Shown here: piece by piece, positions 1 to 7,638 of the stretch
How positions within the stretch are numbered: the first letter of the stretch is position 1
Layout: each line of letters starts with the position of its first letter
Assembly (NCBI GenBank): GCA_002440975.1
Contig: DJWN01000063.1
Span: 1-30,577 of the forward strand
Reading direction: 5' to 3'
DNA: 30,577 bases
From: Bacteroidales bacterium UBA6229
GTDB lineage: Bacteria; Bacteroidota; Bacteroidia; Bacteroidales; F082
Made by a program: the position numbers and the translations under genes
The notes under the pieces: generated by a model
Seen by the model: only the letters and a program-made list of their open reading frames with translations
What the model was told of the DNA's origin: nothing
The model's database searches: none

Positions 1-828
1 CGAATATTATTGATAAGATACTAAAGAAAACAACGAACACGGCATTAACAACTCAGTAGTTTTTGTGTACAACTACACTTTTAAGCTCAAAGGTTATGAA
101 CAAGCAAAAAAAGTGAAGCTGGCAGGCAGTTTTAACAATTGGAACCCAAACGAGCTGTTTTTGCAGCCAACTGCTGACGGCTGGGAACTGCCAATGTATC
201 TGCAACAGGGAACCCATACCTATAAATTTATAGTGGACGACAACTGGATCCCCGACCCCGAAAATCCAGACAGCAGAACCGATGAATCAGGCAATATCAA
301 CTCCGTACTAAGTTTTGGTAAACTGATAGATTTCAGGCTGCCCGGTTTTTCCAATGCAAATAAAGTGATCTTAACCGGTAGCTTCAACAACTGCAATCAA
401 GATGAGATCAGGCTAACCCATACAGACTTTGGATGGGAAACCAGTTATGCCCTTGCGCCCGGCCTGCACGAATACAAATATATCATCGATGGCAGGTGGA
501 TACACGATCCGGCAAACCCTTACACCATTGGGTAACCACCTTATCTGAACTCTTTAATTGCCGTTGAACCCAATCATATTTTTACGCTTGAAAATCACAG
601 CGATGCCATCGAAGTGATCGTAACAGGCAGCTTCAACGGATGGCGACATGACGGATACCGCATACAACAACGCAGCAATGGCTGGATCTTTCCTATCCAC
701 CTGCCTCCCGGAAGATATGCTTACAAATTCATTTCGATGGCGAGTGGATTGTTGATCCCGACAATCCCTATTACGAAGAAAATGAATATGATACTGACAA
801 TTCAGTGCTTTGGATAAAGCAGGAATAG
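1..828 (+). pseudogene. Broken gene of tandem glycogen-binding (CBM48/AMPK-type E-set) repeats, 5' end outside window
   Basis: The reading frame encodes repeats of about 85 residues, each with a GSFNxW-type glycogen-binding motif, a hydrophobic YKFI strand and a W-x-x-DPxNP turn. Motif copies lie near 124, 379 and 632, and the tail of a further copy (ending INNSV) lies before position 65. Three lesions break the frame. Stops TGA and TAA occur at 11-16. A TAA at 533-535 interrupts repeat 2 to 3, although the same frame continues with good homology through 536-735. A one-base deletion near 735 shifts the end of repeat 3; restoring it gives DGEWIVDPDNPYY and a natural stop at 826-828. Repeat 2 also has Cys in place of the usual Trp (GSFNNC). 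Known members bind alpha-glucans such as glycogen. Decay is inferred; sequencing error is the alternative, but three separate lesions make it less likely. Confidence 0.75.
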
Positions 829-861
829 TTGATGATGGTCAGCTCATCTTACTAAAACCCT

Positions 862-869
862 TAAATTTG
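862..869 (+). promoter_or_regulatory. Bacteroidota-type -7 box (TAAATTTG) of the aminotransferase operon
   Basis: The sequence matches TAnnTTTG exactly and lies 23 bases before the ATG at 893, so the transcript would have a short leader. I see no good TTTG -33 box at the expected 19-21 base spacing. Confidence 0.5.
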
Positions 870-892
870 CAAACTACCAAAACGATGAGCTT

Positions 893-2050
893 ATGCTGCA
901 ATTTCAAGGTAACATTCCTTCCAAGCTACCACAAACCGGAACCTCCATTTTTGCTGTAATGTCAAAAATGGCAGCCGAACACAAGGCCATAAATCTTTCG
1001 CAGGGCTTCCCCGATTTTCCCATTGATGCCCAACTGATTGAGCTGGTAAACAAAGCCATGCGCCAAGGACACAACCAATACGCCCCCATGCCCGGACTTC
1101 CTAAACTGCGTGAAGCAATAGCCAAAAAAGTTTTTAACACCTACCAGATCAACTATTCGCCCGACACAGAAATAACGGTTACGGCAGGAGCTACACAAGC
1201 CTTGTTTACAGCTATTGCAGCTTTTGTTGCCAAAGGCGATGAAGTGATCGTTTTTGAACCGGCCTACGACAGCTATGCTCCGGCAGTGAAAGCCTGTGGT
1301 GGCCTGGTTAAATATGCCCAACTCAAACAACCTGATTTTCATATCGACTGGGACGAAGTAAAACGCATGGTGAACAATCGTACGCGCATGGTTGTTATCA
1401 ACAGTCCGCACAACCCCACCGGAAGCCTTTTGACCGAACAGGACCTCAAAGCCCTGGAAGCACTTACCCGACAATCCGATATACTCGTCCTCAGCGATGA
1501 AGTTTACGAACACCTTATCTTTGATGAAAACACACACCAAAGTGTTTGCCGCTATCCAGAACTTGCAAGCCGAAGTCTGGTGACAGCCTCTTTTGGCAAA
1601 ACCTTTCATGCCACCGGATGGAAAATGGGTTATCTGCTGGCTCCCGAAAACCTGATGGCGGCATTTAGAAAACTCCATCAGTTTGTTGTTTTTGCCGTGA
1701 ACACACCCATCCAACATGCCATTGCCGAATACCTCAGCAATCCGGTTCATTATCAACAACTGAGTAGTTTCTACCAGCAGAAAAGAGACTTCTTTATACA
1801 ACACATAAGTCAATCCCGTTTTAAAATCACCCCCGCCAAAGGAACCTATTTTCAGGTGCTTGATTACAGTGCTATCAGCGAGCTGACCGAAATGGAATTT
1901 GCCGAAAAGCTTATCAAAGAGCATGGCATCGCTTCGGTTCCGCTGGCTCCCTTCTACCACCAGAACATCAACAATCATCAGCTGCGATTCTGCTTTGCCA
2001 AAACCGATGAAACCCTTCAAAAAGCCACCGAAATATTATGCAAGATTTAA
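893..2050 (+). CDS. PLP-dependent aminotransferase, methionine/glutamine transaminase (YbdL/KAT-like)
   Basis: This 385-residue fold-type I aminotransferase resembles E. coli YbdL (methionine aminotransferase) and eukaryotic kynurenine aminotransferase/glutamine transaminase K. Visible landmarks are the N-terminal LSQGFPDFP, the substrate-binding region NQYAPMPGLPKLR, the cofactor motif NSPHNPTG, the DEVYEHL strand and SFGKTFHATGWKMGY, where Lys236 should form the Schiff base with pyridoxal phosphate. Length is normal for the family and the protein is cytosolic. Its 3' end overlaps the following omega-amidase gene by 13 bases, indicating translational coupling. Known biology of the family: such enzymes transaminate 4-methylthio-2-oxobutyrate or aromatic 2-oxoacids using glutamine and release 2-oxoglutaramate, the substrate of omega-amidase. 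Exact substrate preference cannot be read from the sequence. Confidence 0.88.
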   Translation: MLQFQGNIPSKLPQTGTSIFAVMSKMAAEHKAINLSQGFPDFPIDAQLIELVNKAMRQGHNQYAPMPGLPKLREAIAKKVFNTYQINYSPDTEITVTAGATQALFTAIAAFVAKGDEVIVFEPAYDSYAPAVKACGGLVKYAQLKQPDFHIDWDEVKRMVNNRTRMVVINSPHNPTGSLLTEQDLKALEALTRQSDILVLSDEVYEHLIFDENTHQSVCRYPELASRSLVTASFGKTFHATGWKMGYLLAPENLMAAFRKLHQFVVFAVNTPIQHAIAEYLSNPVHYQQLSSFYQQKRDFFIQHISQSRFKITPAKGTYFQVLDYSAISELTEMEFAEKLIKEHGIASVPLAPFYHQNINNHQLRFCFAKTDETLQKATEILCKI

Positions 2051-2832
2051 GCTTAGCCTTTATTCAAACCGATTTGCATTGGGAAAATCCGGAGACCAAC
2101 CGGAATCATATTGAAACCCTGGTTGCTGGCATAAAGCAACAGACCGATTTAATCGTACTGCCCGAAACTTTTACGACTGGCTTTCCGGTTGATCCTAAAA
2201 AATGGGCCGAACCTAAAGAAGGAAAAACAATGCAATGGATGCAAAAACTGGCAGCCTACTACCAGTCGGTTATCACAGGGAGCATCCTGCTCAAGGCTGA
2301 TTCCGGATTTCAAAACACCCTGATTTGGATGCAGCCCGATGGCAAGTATAAAACCTACGCCAAAAGGCATGTTTTCAGACTTGGAGGCGAACACAAACGC
2401 ATCCGCCCGGGAGAGCAACAACTTTTTGTTGAGCTCAAAGGATGGAAAATAAAACCATTGGTTTGTTATGACCTAAGATTTCCGGTTTGGTGTAAAAACA
2501 CCCTGCAAAATGGCGAATTTGCATACGATCTGTTGCTTTTTGTTGCCAACTGGCCAGCCGTGCGATCTCTTCCGTGGCAGCAGTTGCTCACAGCCCGGGC
2601 AATAGAAAATATGGCTTATGTGCTGGGTGTAAACAGAATTGGTGCCGATCCCGAAGGTATTTCCTATCAGGGCGATTCGTGCTTGCTCGATTATAAAGGA
2701 CAGCCTGTGGCGCAAGCGATTGCAGAAAAAGAAGCACTGCTTGTTGCTTCACTCGACAAATCCAAATTGATTCGATTCAGAGAGAAATTCAATGTAAGTC
2801 TCGACTGGGATTCCTTTGATATCAACACTTAG
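2038..2832 (+). CDS. Omega-amidase, nitrilase superfamily (YafV-like)
   Basis: The 264-residue protein has the nitrilase-superfamily catalytic triad: Glu43 in VLPETFTTGF, Lys109 in YAKRHVF and Cys143 in VCYDLRFPVW. GEHKRIRPGEQ and NWPAVRSLPWQQLLTARAIEN are typical of the YafV/Nit2 omega-amidase branch. The enzyme would hydrolyse 2-oxoglutaramate (or 2-oxosuccinamate) to 2-oxoglutarate (or oxaloacetate) and ammonia. It starts inside the 3' end of the aminotransferase gene, so the two products are probably made together. Glutamine-dependent transamination followed by amide hydrolysis makes transamination irreversible, for example at the last step of methionine salvage. Length is usual and no lesions are visible. 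Confidence 0.88.
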   Translation: MQDLSLAFIQTDLHWENPETNRNHIETLVAGIKQQTDLIVLPETFTTGFPVDPKKWAEPKEGKTMQWMQKLAAYYQSVITGSILLKADSGFQNTLIWMQPDGKYKTYAKRHVFRLGGEHKRIRPGEQQLFVELKGWKIKPLVCYDLRFPVWCKNTLQNGEFAYDLLLFVANWPAVRSLPWQQLLTARAIENMAYVLGVNRIGADPEGISYQGDSCLLDYKGQPVAQAIAEKEALLVASLDKSKLIRFREKFNVSLDWDSFDINT

Positions 2833-2898
2833 CAGTTGGTATTTAAAATCCCTGAAATTATTGCTTCTAAACCATTGAAAATGATATCTCACGGATAA

Positions 2899-2931
2899 TT
2901 TGACATAAGACGGGATAAAATGATAATTTTA
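2899..2931 (+). promoter_or_regulatory. Promoter of trkA-trkH (TTTG, 21-base spacer, TAATTTTA)
   Basis: TTTG at 2899-2902 and TAATTTTA at 2924-2931 are 21 bases apart, close to the Bacteroidota primary sigma consensus (TTTG, 19-21 bases, TAnnTTTG). One base differs in the -7 box. The trkA ATG follows 20 bases later. Confidence 0.5.
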
Positions 2932-2951
2932 CCGCCCAAAACTATATTAAA

Positions 2952-4292
2952 ATGAATATCGTAATTGCGGGTGATGGTGAAGTGGGCTTGCATCTGGCCG
3001 AAGCACTTGTAAACAGCAACCACAACATCACCATTGTCGATCCGCATGAAGACTTACTTAAAATGATCGAATCGCATACCGATTTGATGACTATCACAGG
3101 CGATTCAACTTCGATAGGCGTTCTGCAACGTGCCAATGTTCGCAAGGCCGATCTGGTGATTTCAGTGGTGCATGATGAACACATCAACCTGATGACTGCC
3201 ATACTGGCAAAAAAACTGGGTGCACAAAAAGTGATTGCCCGAGTAAATACGATGGAAAACCTGAGTGCCGAAAGCTGGAAGATTTATCAGGAATTGGGCA
3301 TTGACGGACTGGTTTCACCCGAAGATATTGCTGCTCAGGAAATCATCACCCTGCTCAAACAAACGGCCGCCACCGAAGTCTTTGATTTTTCGGATGGCAA
3401 GCTTCAGCTGTTTATGATCAAACTCGAAAAGGGTGCTCCCGTATTAAACAAAAGTTTGAACGAGATCGCAAACGAATATAAACATCTCGATTTTAGAGCA
3501 ATAGCCGTACATCGAAACCGGCAGACTTTTATTCCTTATGGAGATGATGTTTTCCTGGAAAACGACCTTTCCTACGTTATCACCAAGCCCGAAGCCATCG
3601 AAAATCTATTGCATCTGGGAGGCAAAATTCAGCACGACATACACAATGTAATGGTGGTTGGTGGTGGCCGTGTGGGACGAATCACAGCCAAAAGGCTCGA
3701 AAAGGAAATGAACATCAAGCTGATCGAAAAAAACAAAGAACGCTGTATTTTTCTGACAGATTACCTGGAGGACACCTTAGTTGTAAATGGGGATGCCCGA
3801 AACCTTCAGCTTCTTGAAGATGAAGATGTCAGGAATATTGATGCCTTTATTGCCGTGACAAACAATACCGAAACCAATATTCTAACTTGTCTGCAGGCTC
3901 GTACCTATGGTGTGAAAAAGACCATTGCACTGGTCGAAAATATTGATTACATTGATATCTCGCAAAATATTGGTATTGATACCATTATCAATAAAAAACT
4001 GATTGCTGCTAGTTATATGGTACGCTATACCATGGGAGCCGAAGTAACCTCGCTCAAATGCCTCAGTGGTATCGAAGCTGATGCGATGGAGCTGATCGCC
4101 CGCTCGGGATCAGCGGTTACGCGTAAACCAATCAAAAAATTGAACATCCCCGAAGGGGCAATTATTGGCGGAATAGTTCGAGGCGATGAAAGCTTTATCG
4201 CCATGGGCAATTTTCAGATAGAGGAAAATGATAAAGTGGTCGTTTTTGCACTTCCAAATGCCATTCACAAAATCGAAAAGCTTTTTCACTAA
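2952..4292 (+). CDS. trkA: Trk system potassium uptake regulatory subunit TrkA
   Basis: This 446-residue cytosolic protein has the full TrkA architecture of two RCK modules. The first Rossmann domain opens with GDGEVG (residues 7-12) and the second with GGGRVG (residues 237-242), each followed by an acidic end to beta-2 and a regulatory C-lobe (about 140-225 and 365-446). TrkA forms a ring under the membrane subunit and gates it in response to NAD(H) and adenine nucleotides. The start ATG lies just after a well-formed promoter and the next gene, trkH, begins 7 bases after the stop, so this is an operon. Both nucleotide-binding motifs are intact and the length is normal. Confidence 0.95.
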   Translation: MNIVIAGDGEVGLHLAEALVNSNHNITIVDPHEDLLKMIESHTDLMTITGDSTSIGVLQRANVRKADLVISVVHDEHINLMTAILAKKLGAQKVIARVNTMENLSAESWKIYQELGIDGLVSPEDIAAQEIITLLKQTAATEVFDFSDGKLQLFMIKLEKGAPVLNKSLNEIANEYKHLDFRAIAVHRNRQTFIPYGDDVFLENDLSYVITKPEAIENLLHLGGKIQHDIHNVMVVGGGRVGRITAKRLEKEMNIKLIEKNKERCIFLTDYLEDTLVVNGDARNLQLLEDEDVRNIDAFIAVTNNTETNILTCLQARTYGVKKTIALVENIDYIDISQNIGIDTIINKKLIAASYMVRYTMGAEVTSLKCLSGIEADAMELIARSGSAVTRKPIKKLNIPEGAIIGGIVRGDESFIAMGNFQIEENDKVVVFALPNAIHKIEKLFH

Positions 4293-4299
4293 ATAAATC

Positions 4300-5763
4300 A
4301 TGAAAAGCTTTCTACGCAAAATCAATTACAGCATGATCATCCGTATCATTGGTTTTCTGCTTCTTGTGGAAGGGATATTCATGTTTACTGCCTTGCCATT
4401 TACCATTAAATATTGTAACCTGGAATGCCTTGCAATACCTGTATCAGGAACTATCACCATTTTTGTGGGCGGATTGATGTTTTTGCTCAACCGAAAGTCA
4501 TCCAAAAATATAGGGAAACGTGAAGGCTATATCATTGTAAGTTTCACCTGGATATTGATCTCGCTGTTTGGAGCTTTGCCATACTATATCAGTGGTACGA
4601 TACCAAATTTTACGGATGCTTTTTTCGAAACCATTTCAGGATTTACCACTACAGGTGCCACAATACTCACCGATATTGAAGCTATGCCAAAAGACTTGCT
4701 TTATTGGCGTAGCCTTACACAATGGCTTGGCGGGATGGGTATTATCGTGTTTACGGTGGCGGTTTTACCCGTGTTAGGCATTGGCGGAATGGCACTTTTT
4801 ATGGCTGAAATGCCTGGCATAACATACGACAAACTACATCCAAGGATAACAGCTACGGCTAAAAGACTTTGGGGTATTTATGTGTTGTTTACACTGATCC
4901 AGACTTTATTGCTTTGGGCTGGCGAAATGGATTTTTTTGATGCCATCAATCATGCCTACACCACTATGTCAACCGGTGGATTTTCGACAAGAAACGAAAG
5001 TATAGCAACGTTTTCGGCCTATAGCCAATATGTGATTATCATTTTTATGATTTTTGCCGGGACTAATTTTACCTTGCATTATTTTGCGCTTCATGGCAAA
5101 CTGGCAAGGGTTTTTAAAGATGAAGAATTTCGCGGATACCTGACTGTTATTGGTCTTATAAGCTTTTTTATTACGATCGGTTTACTCCTGAACAGTAAAA
5201 CCCATCCTGAGGCAGCCTTTAGAGATGCTCTTTTTACAGCAACTTCTATCCTTACTACCACCGGATATGCAACGGCCAACTACCTGATGTGGCCTACCAT
5301 TCTTTGGATGCTGATCTTTATTTTGATGTTTATTGGCGGCTCGGCCGGATCAACCAGTGGAGGCATCAAAATAATACGACAGATGCTGCTGCTCAAAAAT
5401 TCGCGAATGGAACTAAAACGTGCCTTTCATCCAAATGCGATCTTGCCGGTTCGGTTCAACAAAAAATCTGTTTCGCAGGATATAATCTATAAAGTAATGG
5501 CATTCTTCCTGATGTACATACTCATTTTTTCGCTGGGGATGATTGCGCTTTCGGCAATGGGCCTTGATTTTCAAACTGCTGTGGGTGCCTCAATATCCAG
5601 TTTGGGTAATATTGGTCCGGCAATAGGACAGGTGGGACCGGTAGATAATTATGCTTTTATGCCCTGGCCAGCCAAGTGGTTGCTCTCTTTTTTGATGCTG
5701 ATGGGCAGGCTTGAGATTTTGACCGTTTTAATACTTTTTTCCCCTCAGTTTTGGAAACGTTAA
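4300..5763 (+). CDS. trkH: Trk potassium uptake membrane subunit TrkH/KtrB
   Basis: The 487-residue polytopic inner-membrane protein has the four pseudo-repeated pore loops of the SKT (Trk/Ktr/HKT) superfamily: FTTTGAT, MSTGGFSTR, LTTTGYATAN and SSLGNIGPAIG. Each keeps the selectivity-filter glycine. GSAGSTSGGIKIIR, which follows pore loop 3, is the intramembrane-loop signature that controls gating. It partners with TrkA from the gene immediately upstream to import potassium, usually coupled to cation or proton gradients. Length is typical of TrkH. The stop is followed by about 95 bases before the next gene and I see no clear terminator. Confidence 0.95.
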   Translation: MKSFLRKINYSMIIRIIGFLLLVEGIFMFTALPFTIKYCNLECLAIPVSGTITIFVGGLMFLLNRKSSKNIGKREGYIIVSFTWILISLFGALPYYISGTIPNFTDAFFETISGFTTTGATILTDIEAMPKDLLYWRSLTQWLGGMGIIVFTVAVLPVLGIGGMALFMAEMPGITYDKLHPRITATAKRLWGIYVLFTLIQTLLLWAGEMDFFDAINHAYTTMSTGGFSTRNESIATFSAYSQYVIIIFMIFAGTNFTLHYFALHGKLARVFKDEEFRGYLTVIGLISFFITIGLLLNSKTHPEAAFRDALFTATSILTTTGYATANYLMWPTILWMLIFILMFIGGSAGSTSGGIKIIRQMLLLKNSRMELKRAFHPNAILPVRFNKKSVSQDIIYKVMAFFLMYILIFSLGMIALSAMGLDFQTAVGASISSLGNIGPAIGQVGPVDNYAFMPWPAKWLLSFLMLMGRLEILTVLILFSPQFWKR

Positions 5764-5817
5764 GCAGTTGAAAGGTGTTAAACATTTCTAAATAAATACT
5801 TTTTAGAAAAAAAACTG

Positions 5818-5825
5818 CACCTTTG
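5818..5825 (+). promoter_or_regulatory. Probable -7 box (CACCTTTG) of the lipoprotein gene
   Basis: CACCTTTG differs from TAnnTTTG only at the first base and is preceded by an A/T-rich tract. It lies 33 bases upstream of the ATG at 5859. Its presence argues against a TTG start at 5823, which would lie inside the box. Confidence 0.45.
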
Positions 5826-5858
5826 CTTCAAATTCACAAAACCAAAAATTATACAATT

Positions 5859-6392
5859 ATGAAAGCAATGACCAAAATCATCATGCTGCTCGCAACAGTG
5901 TTTATATTCAGCCCGGGATGTGAAAAAGCAAAAGAATTACTTGATGTAAAATTCGAAGCAAACTTTAAGAGTGATCTGAATATTGATGTTCCGGCCGAAT
6001 CAAAAAGTGCCACTTTCAATGCTGAAGCAACAATTGATCCATTGTCAAACAGCGATTTTGCTGAATATGGCAACAAAATCAAAGAAATAGAAATAAAAGA
6101 AGTTAAAGCTACCATTACGGAAATCAGTAAAAGTGTTGTGCTCGAAAATGCTGAGATCTCCTTTACTTCGGGCAGTATGACTCCGGCAATCTGGACATAC
6201 AATGATGTAGAGCTGGCTGTTGGCACCGAACTCGTAATGGATAATGCAAACAATCAGTGGAATAATGTACAGGCTATCTTGGAATCGCTCAACCCATTCA
6301 CCACTGCTATGATCGGAACAGTGAGCGAAGGCGGTGTACAGTTTACCTTACAAATTGAAATCAAAACAAGGGTAACAGCAAACCCACTTTAA
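5859..6392 (+). CDS. Small outer-surface lipoprotein of unknown function
   Basis: From the ATG at 5859 the product is 177 residues. It begins with a lipoprotein signal peptide: positive n-region MKAMTK, hydrophobic core and lipobox FSPGC with the modified Cys at residue 21. The mature part is rich in beta-prone segments and alternating Glu/Lys/Asn (for example KIKEIEIKEVKATITEISK), suggesting an all-beta domain. I do not recognise a family. The downstream neighbours are convergent, separated by a strong bidirectional terminator, so the gene is probably monocistronic. A TTG 36 bases upstream is in frame but would put a charged segment before the signal peptide and overlaps the promoter box, so I prefer the ATG. 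Confidence 0.75.
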   Translation: MKAMTKIIMLLATVFIFSPGCEKAKELLDVKFEANFKSDLNIDVPAESKSATFNAEATIDPLSNSDFAEYGNKIKEIEIKEVKATITEISKSVVLENAEISFTSGSMTPAIWTYNDVELAVGTELVMDNANNQWNNVQAILESLNPFTTAMIGTVSEGGVQFTLQIEIKTRVTANPL

Positions 6393-6404
6393 AAAGTCTA
6401 TAAA

Positions 6405-6438
6405 AAAAGCGGCTGACAGTCAACTGTCAGCCGCTTTT
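6405..6438. terminator. Bidirectional intrinsic terminator
   Basis: A perfect 16-bp inverted repeat (AAAAGCGGCTGACAGT at 6405-6420 and its complement at 6423-6438) with a 2-base centre. It has A tracts on the left and T tracts on the right, so it works in both directions. It lies between the convergent lipoprotein gene and ssb array and can serve both. Confidence 0.9.
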
Positions 6439-6459
6439 GCTTTTCATACAGCTTTAGTG

Positions 6460-6786
6460 CTAAAACACCATGATTTCGTTTACCACTACATCTACACTGT
6501 AGCGTTTATTGCCTTCGGCATCTTCCCAGCTGTTGTTGTTGAGCTTACCACTTACAGCCATTTCCTTTCCCTTTTTCACCAGCTTTTCAACCAATTCGGC
6601 GGTTTTGCCCCAGGCAACCAGCTGATGCCATTGGGTGTCCTCAGCACGCTCACCTTTTTGATTGATGTAATAGGTTGAAGTGGCCATTCTGAACCGGGCC
6701 ATTTTGCGATCATTCTCTAAGGTTTTGATTTCGGGATCGTTACCTGCCCGGCCGATTAATTGTACGAAGTTGTTCATTGTAGTCAT
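6460..6786 (-). CDS. ssb: Single-stranded DNA-binding protein, OB-fold only (array copy 1)
   Basis: The 108-residue product is a compact SSB: NNFVQLIGRAGNDPEI at the N-terminus, the central TQWHQLVAWGKTAELVEKLVKKG segment and the final beta strand ending NEIMVF. It would bind single-stranded DNA in the cytosol as a multimer. Cellular SSBs normally continue with a disordered tail ending in an acidic tip that recruits repair and replication proteins; this copy stops at the end of the OB domain. The start was set at the ATG giving MTTMNN because all four paralogues in the array start there and the preceding bases form a conserved leader. It is the most downstream of the four genes and ends next to a terminator. 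Confidence 0.88.
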   Translation of the reverse strand: MTTMNNFVQLIGRAGNDPEIKTLENDRKMARFRMATSTYYINQKGERAEDTQWHQLVAWGKTAELVEKLVKKGKEMAVSGKLNNNSWEDAEGNKRYSVDVVVNEIMVF

Positions 6787-6806
6787 GATTATCAAGTGTT
6801 TAAATT
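6787..6806 (-). repeat. Conserved ssb leader, copy 1
   Basis: The bases immediately before the start codon read AATTTAAACACTTGATAATC on the minus strand. They match the leaders of array copies 2 and 3 (7189-7210 and 7576-7597) and probably carry the translation initiation region inherited through gene duplication. Confidence 0.6.
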
Positions 6807-6846
6807 AAAAAATATACGATTTCTGTTGATTCAATTTTGTTACTGC

Positions 6847-7188
6847 TTAACCAGCTGCTTTGCCAAAAGCGTGAATTTCATTTAACACGATTTCGACGAT
6901 ATAGCGTTTGTTGCCATCCTTGTCTTCCCAGCTGCGATTGTTTAGCTTGCCGCTAACAGCAACTTCTCTGCCTTTCTTGACGAGTTTTTCTACCACTTCG
7001 GCTGATTTGCCCCAGGCAATCACCTGATGCCACTGGGTATCATCAACGCGTTCGCCGTTTTTATTATAGTAATAACTGTTTGTGGCGATGGAAAAACGAG
7101 CCATCTTACGCTCTTTATCGAAGCTTTTGATCTCGGGATCGAAGCCTGCACGGCCAATCAATTGTACGGTGTTGTTTAAAGTTGTCAT
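6847..7188 (-). CDS. ssb: Single-stranded DNA-binding protein, OB-fold only (array copy 2)
   Basis: This 113-residue SSB paralogue has the same core (NNTVQLIGRAG, TQWHQVIAWGKSAEVVEK, NEIHAFGKAAG). By hand alignment it is about 70% identical to array copy 4 (roughly 81 of 113 positions), with substitutions scattered through the surface-exposed beta hairpins. There is no acidic C-terminal tip; the protein ends in GKAAG. It sits 60 bases upstream of copy 1 on the same strand. The start is the ATG before ACAACT, shared with the other copies. The OB fold is complete, so the gene appears functional. Confidence 0.88.
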   Translation of the reverse strand: MTTLNNTVQLIGRAGFDPEIKSFDKERKMARFSIATNSYYYNKNGERVDDTQWHQVIAWGKSAEVVEKLVKKGREVAVSGKLNNRSWEDKDGNKRYIVEIVLNEIHAFGKAAG

Positions 7189-7210
7189 GATTTTCAAGTA
7201 TTTAATGAAT
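7189..7210 (-). repeat. Conserved ssb leader, copy 2
   Basis: On the minus strand the leader reads ATTCATTAAATACTTGAAAATC directly before ATG, as positions 7210 to 7189. It differs from leader 3 by a single base, so non-coding sequence was duplicated with the genes or is under selection. Confidence 0.65.
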
Positions 7211-7245
7211 GAATAATTTTGATTTCAAAAAATGGGTTTTGTTGA

Positions 7246-7575
7246 TTAGCTGATACTATGTATTTCGTTCAGCACTATTTCTGTTTTGGTGCGCATTTGC
7301 CCGCTGCGGTCTTCCCAGTTTCGGCTGCTAAGCCTGCCACTGATAGCCACTTGCCTGCCTTTTTTCACCTGCATCTGAACTACATCTGCCAGCTTGCCCC
7401 AGGCTACTACCTGATGCCATTGGGTTTGAGAGATACGCTCACCATTTGCATTGGTTGTTGCGTTGCTGGTTGCAAAAGCAAATCGTGCCATTTTGCGTGC
7501 ATTTTCAAGGTTTTTGATTGTTGGGTTGTTACCGGCTCGTCCGGTGAGTTGAATGCTGTTGTTAATTGTTGTCAT
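7246..7575 (-). CDS. ssb: Single-stranded DNA-binding protein, OB-fold only (array copy 3)
   Basis: This 109-residue paralogue is the most divergent of the four: NNSIQLTGRAGNNPTI, TQWHQVVAWGKLADVVQMQVKKGRQ and the end NEIHSIS. An SSB normally has several aromatic residues in the DNA-binding loops; here the SYYYN/NYYYN segment of copies 2 and 4 is replaced by SNATTNAN, so stacking contacts may differ. It lacks an acidic tail. A longer in-frame extension with a non-ATG start exists upstream, but the conserved leader and MTT start argue for 7575. Its different loop suggests specialised binding or relaxed constraint. Confidence 0.85.
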   Translation of the reverse strand: MTTINNSIQLTGRAGNNPTIKNLENARKMARFAFATSNATTNANGERISQTQWHQVVAWGKLADVVQMQVKKGRQVAISGRLSSRNWEDRSGQMRTKTEIVLNEIHSIS

Positions 7576-7597
7576 GATTTTCAAGTGTTTAATGAAT
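7576..7597 (-). repeat. Conserved ssb leader, copy 3
   Basis: The minus-strand leader reads ATTCATTAAACACTTGAAAATC before the ATG. The leader of copy 4 is related but diverged (ATTCACTAAACATTTACTCTC), as expected if copy 4 is the promoter-proximal gene. Confidence 0.65.
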
Positions 7598-7638
7598 GGG
7601 TAAAGTTTAAAATTCAAAAACGGAATTTAACCGTATGC

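Noticed and set aside
962..2020. 352-codon open frame on the minus strand opposite the aminotransferase gene
   Set aside because: It is a shadow of a gene with clear motifs and codon structure; its translation resembles no protein family.
5823..5858. Upstream TTG start for the lipoprotein gene
   Set aside because: It would add a polar extension before the signal peptide and overlaps the likely -7 promoter box; the ATG at 5859 gives a standard lipoprotein signal.
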